NCBI GenBank assembly: GCA_018343915.1
Contig: JABRWF010000005.1
Location: 35,001 to 99,000, forward strand
Origin: Agroathelia rolfsii
Lineage: Eukaryota; Basidiomycota; Agaricomycetes; Amylocorticiales; Amylocorticiaceae
Direction of reading: 5' to 3'
Length of the DNA: 64,000 nucleotides
The notes beneath the pieces were generated by a model, which did no database searches, was not told where the DNA came from, and worked only from the letters and a program-made list of their open reading frames with translations. Made by a program: the position numbers and the translations under genes. Shown one piece after another: positions 58,521 through 64,000 of the stretch. Every line of letters starts with the position of its first letter. Position 1 is the stretch's first letter.

Positions 58521-59830
58521 AACTTGTCTTTAAGGGCTGCGATTATTTGGCCCTGTTCTTGCAGCATATTGAGCATGTCCTGCTACATCATAGTAGATGA
58601 ATTCTGGCCATCCACTATAGGTGTTGGTGTTAGTATTGTCAATAAAGCCATAGCCACCTTTTGGAATGGGTTATTAGTTTTAACTCTATCTACTTTAGGG
58701 CTTTGACAATCCTGTGCAATATGTCCCTTTTTCTAACAGTTGTAACATATAATGTTGTTTTGTCGGAAGGGGTTATTAGATGTTGTAGTAGTTTGATTTT
58801 GCATTGCAGCTACTTGCAATAGGGAGGACTGCTGGGCAGATCCTGCACTTACAAATGGGTTTTTTGATGACTTAGGTTTCCCTCCCAAGATTGTTGTGGA
58901 AATATCTATAGCATCTAGATTACTTTGTTAGAGATCTACCTGAGGGTTATTATTATATCAATATCTCCAATTAGACAGCATTTCCTCCTTCATGAGGTTT
59001 ACTTCTGTATTATATGCAGTACTCATAAGAAGTTGGAGTGTAGATGTGTCTCTATCCCAACCTATGATAATACGTCTAAGTTTGACATTTATTCTTTCTA
59101 GGTATTTTTCTCTGAGGTCATCATTAGATAACCTAGTTCTCCTTCCTAGTAGCATAAATGCCATCCCAAAATTCCTAGTAGAGGTAGACCCTTGCTTAAG
59201 GTTCTGCAGCTGGTCTCTTGCTACAACCTTTTTGTTAAAAGCTCCAAACAATGTCTTAAAACTTTATAGGACTTCAGCAAAAGTTACTGGTCCTTCTGCT
59301 CTCTATCCTTTACCTGCATGCCTTATCTTATCATACCATAGGCTAGACTATGTGGTCACACCATCCACCATTAAGCCTAAGAGGTACTTGACTTTCTCTT
59401 CCTTGGTTACATATACTCTAGGGTTGAGTTTGAGGTGAGCTTGGAACTTCTGGACAAATAGATGGAAGTTGATCCATTGTTCATCAAATATGGGGGATAG
59501 GTGCCTGATTTTTTTTGGTTTGGCCATAGTTCCTTGTTGATTCTAGATCCATTATATCATAGTGGTTTGGTTTGCCACTAATATTTACAACAGATCTGCA
59601 TTGGTGACTAGGGTAGGCAGTTGGGGTTGTTCAGCTATAGAGGATTGCATATGTAGGATAAAAGGGGTAGGAAGGATGGATGTTTGTGTAGATGGGAATA
59701 GAGGTAGAAAAGTGGGTTTTTCTTCATCAGAGGATTTGTATTCTCCTAAAGAGGTATCTTTACCACTTTCTTCCTCTAGGGTTTAACTAGGGTTGTAGTC
59801 TTGGTGTGAAATAGTAGGCAAGCTCAACAG
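58511..59830 (-). pseudogene. gag: Gag of A-3, broken by stops
   Basis: Same frame layout as in A-1 and A-2: acidic N-terminus, capsid (58958-59251, FGMAFMLLGRRTRLSNDDL), decayed knuckle, LGF-stop. The conserved N-terminal frame again opens at CTG, two codons after a TAA. Stops lie at former CAA, CGA or TGG codons. Confidence 0.82.
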
Positions 59831-60221
59831 TAGTTACTGGAGACTTCCAAAGTGATTTATATAGTAATAAAAGTTTTTGTTGTTGCCCTTTGAGCTAGGC
59901 CTAATTCTACTAAGGTTTTTACTTGTTTTAGGCTACTTGTAGCAACTGAAGTCTTTTTTGTCTATCTACTCAGGTGATGTTTCCTTTAATAGCTTGAATG
60001 AACCAATACAACCATAGATACTAATACCACTTGCAATCTAGCCAAGAATACTCCTAAAACAAGAAAAGTGCAAATAGGAAAACTACTACTTTGTATGTAA
60101 AATGACTATGGTAGTCTACTTAAATTTTATGGTAATTATTTTTTGCTCAAAATAATATGGCTTACTATACCACCTCTAGTGCATAGAGTAGCTAGCGCAG
60201 AAAAGGAGAGATTTATTTTAA
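59831..60221 (-). other. Leader and decayed primer site of A-3
   Basis: The primer site 60209-60219 reads AAAATAAATCT in sense, two transitions from AGAACAAATCT. No gene seen. Confidence 0.65.
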
Positions 60222-60592
60222 TGTTAAGAGCATACCTGCCTCTTGCCACCAAAACTCAACCAGTGTCTATGTAAACCTCTCTAAGGTGCAAGGTAGCCGG
60301 TAATGGCTGTTTTACAACTCCTAAGGCCTGGGATATGTAGGTGTACATGCCTTGTGCCCTGTTTTAACTGTAACTCACTTCAGAGTGTTCTAGTCACTAA
60401 GCTTTACTCCAAGTTCACTGAACTTTCAAGCAAGGTCTACTGTTATAACACTAAAGATCTTGTGTGTGCTAATAGGGGTGCAGGGTATCTTAACTATAAC
60501 AAGCTTGGAATAAAGTCTTTGCTTGCTTAAGTGCACTAAGCACTATATAATTTGTGTTATTGTGGATATAAATGGTTACCACAAGGGCTAGA
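60222..60592 (-). repeat. 5' LTR of A-3, truncated by copia LTR
   Basis: TGTTAAGAGCATACC... stops after CTAGA, where the copia LTR begins. Confidence 0.87.
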
Positions 60593-60671
60593 TGATGAAC
60601 AGTGCCAGTCCTAAGACCGGCAGCATGTACATCTGGCCACCACTGCACTATACACTATATTACATAGTGTA

Positions 60672-61527
60672 TATCAAGGCTTACACTCTTGACTATCTAA
60701 ACAACAGAGGTAACCCCTACTCACACTACAAATAGAACAATGTACTGCTACTAGGTCCCAAAGGTATACTCCAAGTCTAGAAGACTTTCTACTAAAGGCT
60801 ACTGTTGGCTAATGACTTGTTACTGCTTGCTTAGTAAAGAGGGGAGTGCTAAACACTCTGAGACACTTAGATTCTTTCTTAGAGGGTAACAACCCTAAGT
60901 CACACTTTGCTCTAATTTATTAAGGGACTTGATATAGAGAGAGGGAGGCAGGCAATAGAGCCTGTTCTATGGCTTGCTTAGGCCCTTATACAACCCCTAG
61001 GCTAATGAGGCATAAAGGGAGGGTAAGGGTGAGAGGGCTAGGATAATAAGTCTAAAGGCAAATGTATTAGTAAATAGTAAAGAGAGATGTATATGCTTAT
61101 TTACTCACCTGAAGGCAAAAGGTCAAAGCTAAGGCCTTCAGAGAGTGTTACAGGGTCCTTATATAAGTTTCAGGGGTAGTCTATATGCTTCTGAATGGTC
61201 TATGTATAGAGACAGAAATAGAAAGGAATGCTAAACATAGTACAAATGGATGACTAAGCATAATGGTGCAATCATTGTATCATCAGCTGATTGATTAAGA
61301 GTCTAGACTTGGAAGGAACTAGAAGGGTCTAGACTCTATTTACTAATAGGTACTGGTACAAAGGTACAATGATGGCTAGTTATATAACTAAGTACTCTAT
61401 AACCAATTATCCTAGGCTATCCATTGTGAATAAATAATATGTAGAAAGTCCAAGAAAAATTGTAAAAATATAAGAAAAATACAGGAAAATAAAGAAAGAT
61501 TAGGAAAGTCTGGGTGTACCCATGATA
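60672..61527 (-). mobile_element. Solo LTR, family C, 856 bp
   Basis: TATCAAGGCTTAC...ACCCATGATA flanked by GTGTA/GTATA (60667-60671, 61528-61532). Confidence 0.9.
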
Positions 61528-61706
61528 GTATACTACCACTACTATACTTATGTACTACACTCTACTATACATACTAGCTAATATATTTATTAGACTTATA
61601 TGGATTAAGGGTGGTAAGCAGTAAGGCTTATGTGTGTATGTGGGTATAAGGTGGTGGTGGTAGTTCAGGTGTAAAAACCATTATTATTAGAGTATGTTAC
61701 TTGCTT

Positions 61707-61729
61707 TATATATATATATATATATATAT
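61707..61729. repeat. (TA)n run in copia LTR
   Basis: About eleven TA units at the place where the plus-strand copy has a shorter TATATATA (near 34100), probably an expanded TATA box. Confidence 0.85.
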
Positions 61730-61818
61730 TTAAGCTCCTACTGAATATTGGAGCTCTGCTCCAATTTCCTTATTGCACCTTTGGCACAGCCACTAGGGCA
61801 TTCTGTACAGTTGTAACA

Positions 61819-61828
61819 CTCCCCCTTA
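61819..61828 (-). other. Polypurine tract of copia element
   Basis: Reversed CTCCCCCTTA directly beside the LTR; the sense form is TAAGGGGGAG. Confidence 0.85.
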
Positions 61829-61829
61829 T

Positions 61830-64000
61830 TCTACGTAGTCTCTAGGGTTTAACACACTGAGATACCTTATGCTAAAGAGTTGGCTCTAAGAGTTCAAGTC
61901 TGGTAAGAAGCCGGTACTTAGGGAAGTTGTTAAATGCCAGGTTCTTTGTAAACATATCAACAGGGCTAAGTTCCCTTCTATGAAGAAGACCGCAACCTTT
62001 CTATCTTTGATGCAGCTTCTGATGTGATGGTATTATATGTCAATGTGTTTCAACTTCTGATTGGTTACATCATTTGCTACTAAGTTGGTGCCTATGTTAT
62101 CACAGCACACTGGCGTTGGAAAGAGTATAGGTAGCTTAAGTTCGGAAAGGATGCTCCAAATCCATAGTGCTTGCTTGGCACACTCCAACACAGCTATATA
62201 TTTGGCCTTGGTTGAGGAAAGTATAACTGTGCATTGCACATGTGACTTCTATAAGAAGATTCCATTAGCCAGTATAAACATATTGCTGGTAATAGAGTAA
62301 TAGTTGTTGGGGTTACTAGTATGGTTGGAGTCTAAATAGGCGATTAAGCTACTATTAGAGTCCCCATCATAAACTAGCTAGTAGTTTTTTATTGTTCATA
62401 GGTACTTTACTATAGATAGTGCTTTGTCCAGGTACTCTTGCATTGGGTTAGCAGCAAATTGTGCTAGCTTAGTCACCACAAAGGCTACGTCTAGGCGTGT
62501 ACCTAACATGATGTAAAAAAGGCTTCTAATTATAGATTGAAAGTGCTGTTGGAGTTCGGGATCTGTTTTAAGATCAACCAGTATTTAAGTGGGCCTATAG
62601 CTATCCGGTAGTGGTATATACACCCTTCTACAGTTGGTAAGACCAAACTGCTGGATAATTTTTTCTAAATAAGGAATCTGATCCAGGTAGATTTTATTGC
62701 CTTCTTTCTTGATGTATATACAGAGGAACTCATGTGTATCACTAAGGTCTTAGCATTCCCAAAGTTTTGTTATGCAGGCTTTAAGGGTCTCAACTACAGA
62801 CCAATTCAATCCAAAGAATAGGATGTCATTAATATATACAACCAGGGCAATCTTATTTCCCTTTTTATCTTTGTATAGGAAAACACCTATACTGGAGAGA
62901 AATTGTTGATACCCTATTTCTTTGAGTAATAAGGATAATATCTTCCACTAAGTAAGGCCAGCTTATTTTAGGCTATACAAGGCTTTATGTAATTGTATTA
63001 TTATGTGTTCTCCCCCTTTTACTTTAAACCCTTTGGGTTGCTCCATGTATATTTCCTCTTTGAGATCACTATATAGGTATGCATTATGTACGTCAATACC
63101 CATGATATGCCAGCCTTGAAGGGCTGACAGTGCTAGTATAAGCCACATAGTCTCAAATTAGACAACAGGAGAGAAAATTTCATTGAAATCAATCCCCTCT
63201 TGTTGGGAGAACCCTTTAGCTACTAAGCGGGCTTTTTTCTGGCTATCCAACTTAATGTCAAATATCCATTGGTTCTTAATAGTCTTTTTCCCTTTTGGAA
63301 GAGCAACTAGCTCAAAGACTTTATGGTACTTGAGGGCTAATAGCTCCTTGCAGCATACTTCCTTCCAATCTTTTTGATCATCAATACTAAATTTCTCAAT
63401 GTCTTTGAAGGTTTATTTCTTTACTTTGGACTCTTCTAGAAGTACTCTTTCTGATTCTGGAATTGTGAATGCCAATAGAGTATTCATCAATGATGCTCCC
63501 CCTTCCTGGTACATATTGGTAAGTTAGACAGTTTTAGGGTGTGAGTCTATGTTATTACTAGGGCATGCTTGTCCAGGCAGCACTAGGTAGGACTCACCGG
63601 TGGCTGGCTTATTATATGACTCACTTTGCTTACTTGGTAGAGCTGGTGAAACTTCTCTGGATGTACCAGGACTAGTTAATAGAAGATATCAGTTGGAGCT
63701 ACCAGATCCAATACCAACTATTTGTTTCTAGCTTCTGATGAACTTGATTTCCCATTCTATAGTAGACATGGGTAGCCAGCCATAGACATTATCTCTATAC
63801 TAGTTAACCGGCCTTCTTTTGTGTTAAGAGTGTCAAACTACAGGCAGTGATTCTAGGTCTAGCCTCCATAAGTCAACTAGGGGTAGTGTGGAGGGTCTCT
63901 CAGGCTCCAGCTTAGGAAGCGATTCTTGTGAAGGTTCTTCTTCTAGTATAGGAGGCAAGGGCAGTAGTATAGGGGAAGGAGATCTTGATATACAAGGGAA
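61830..64000 (-). pseudogene. pol: Ty1/copia pol, 3' half, broken
   Basis: Reading leftwards from 64000: a low-complexity linker, RT start (63300-63180, LPKGKK and ARLVAKGFSQQEG regions), HNAYLYSDLKEEIYMEQPKGF (63110-63020), a YIND catalytic motif near 62835, RT thumb, RNase H (SSTKAKYIAVLECAKQ at 62230-62170) and a C-terminus near 61900. Scattered stops are present. It is the same family as 32730-33978 and extends further 5'. Integrase, protease and gag would lie beyond the window. Confidence 0.85.

Larger units (their letters stand above)
49769..60592 (-). mobile_element. Decayed Ty3/gypsy chromovirus A-3 with five nested solo LTRs
   Basis: 3' LTR at left, pol, gag, leader, and a 5' LTR cut by a copia element at right. 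Nested: D (50864), A (52019), E (54120), and A (55794) containing D (56584). It sits at the right end of C-2 pol. The outer target duplication cannot be tested because the right end is beyond the window. Confidence 0.88.
60593..61818 (-). repeat. 3' LTR of copia element, split by solo C LTR
   Basis: TGATGAACAGTGCC...CAGTTGTAACA. The pieces 60593-60671 and 61533-61818 total 365 bases, against 364 in the copy at 34002. Confidence 0.88.
60593..64000 (-). mobile_element. Ty1/copia element, 3' part, running out of the window
   Basis: The LTR is at 60593-61818, split by a C LTR, followed by the reversed polypurine tract and pol on the minus strand. The 5' half is beyond position 64000. Confidence 0.87.

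Noticed and set aside
1..64000. CRISPR array, operon, rRNA or tRNA genes, telomere repeat, host gene
   Set aside because: I saw none of these; direct repeats present are LTR-internal, and every long coding trace is retroelement gag or pol.

Overview
The 64 kb contain no host gene that I can recognise. Essentially the whole window is a nested pile of LTR retrotransposons. Most are Ty3/gypsy elements of the chromodomain (chromovirus) type; two are Ty1/copia fragments; the rest are solo LTRs. AT-rich sequence, chromodomain Ty3 elements and RIP-like C-to-T/G-to-A decay (CAA to TAA, CGA to TGA, TGG to TGA) point to a filamentous fungus, probably Pezizomycotina. The species cannot be named from this. 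I use working names for LTR families: D (TGTCACAACC...CCTGTGACA), C (TGTCATGGGTACACC...GCCTTGACA), A (TGTTACGAG...GCTCTTGACA), plus E, F, G and H, seen only as solo or partial LTRs, and a copia LTR.

Layout. 1-5959: a young family D element with an intact 1152-codon pol and LTRs that look identical over the 508 bases that can be compared. 5960-11546: a mosaic of solo LTRs. 11547-20329: full-length decayed family C element C-1 (+), itself inside a solo C LTR and carrying solo H and F LTRs. 20330-22818: LTR remnants. 22819-32729: decayed family A element A-1 (-) carrying solo A, D and H LTRs. 32730-34365: copia pol fragment and LTR (+). 34366-49768: decayed family C element C-2 (-), broken by solo LTRs and by a stack A solo > A solo > full element A-2 (+, 38934-48005) > solo G and D LTRs. 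49769-60592: decayed family A element A-3 (-) with five nested solo LTRs. 60593-64000: copia element (-) running out of the window. Matching 5-bp target duplications around most pieces give an insertion order up to five layers deep.

How the elements appear to work. Families A, C and D each have, two bases after the 5' LTR, an 11-13 nt primer site complementary to a sequence inside their own LTR about 27-35 nt after a TATA box. This is the arrangement of Tf1/sushi-type self-primed retrotransposons. In A, C and F the presumed start site lies in the loop of an inverted repeat (CCTGAAG...CTTCAGG) whose inner base pairs covary between families, and the downstream arm runs into a GTRAG splice-donor-like sequence. 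In A and C the gag frame ends at GGGTTTT-stop, with pol in the -1 frame. Several A/C/H LTRs begin with T-tracts spaced about 10 bp. The decayed elements are probably silenced; the family D copy is the only one that looks recently mobile, although no full-length gag is visible in it.
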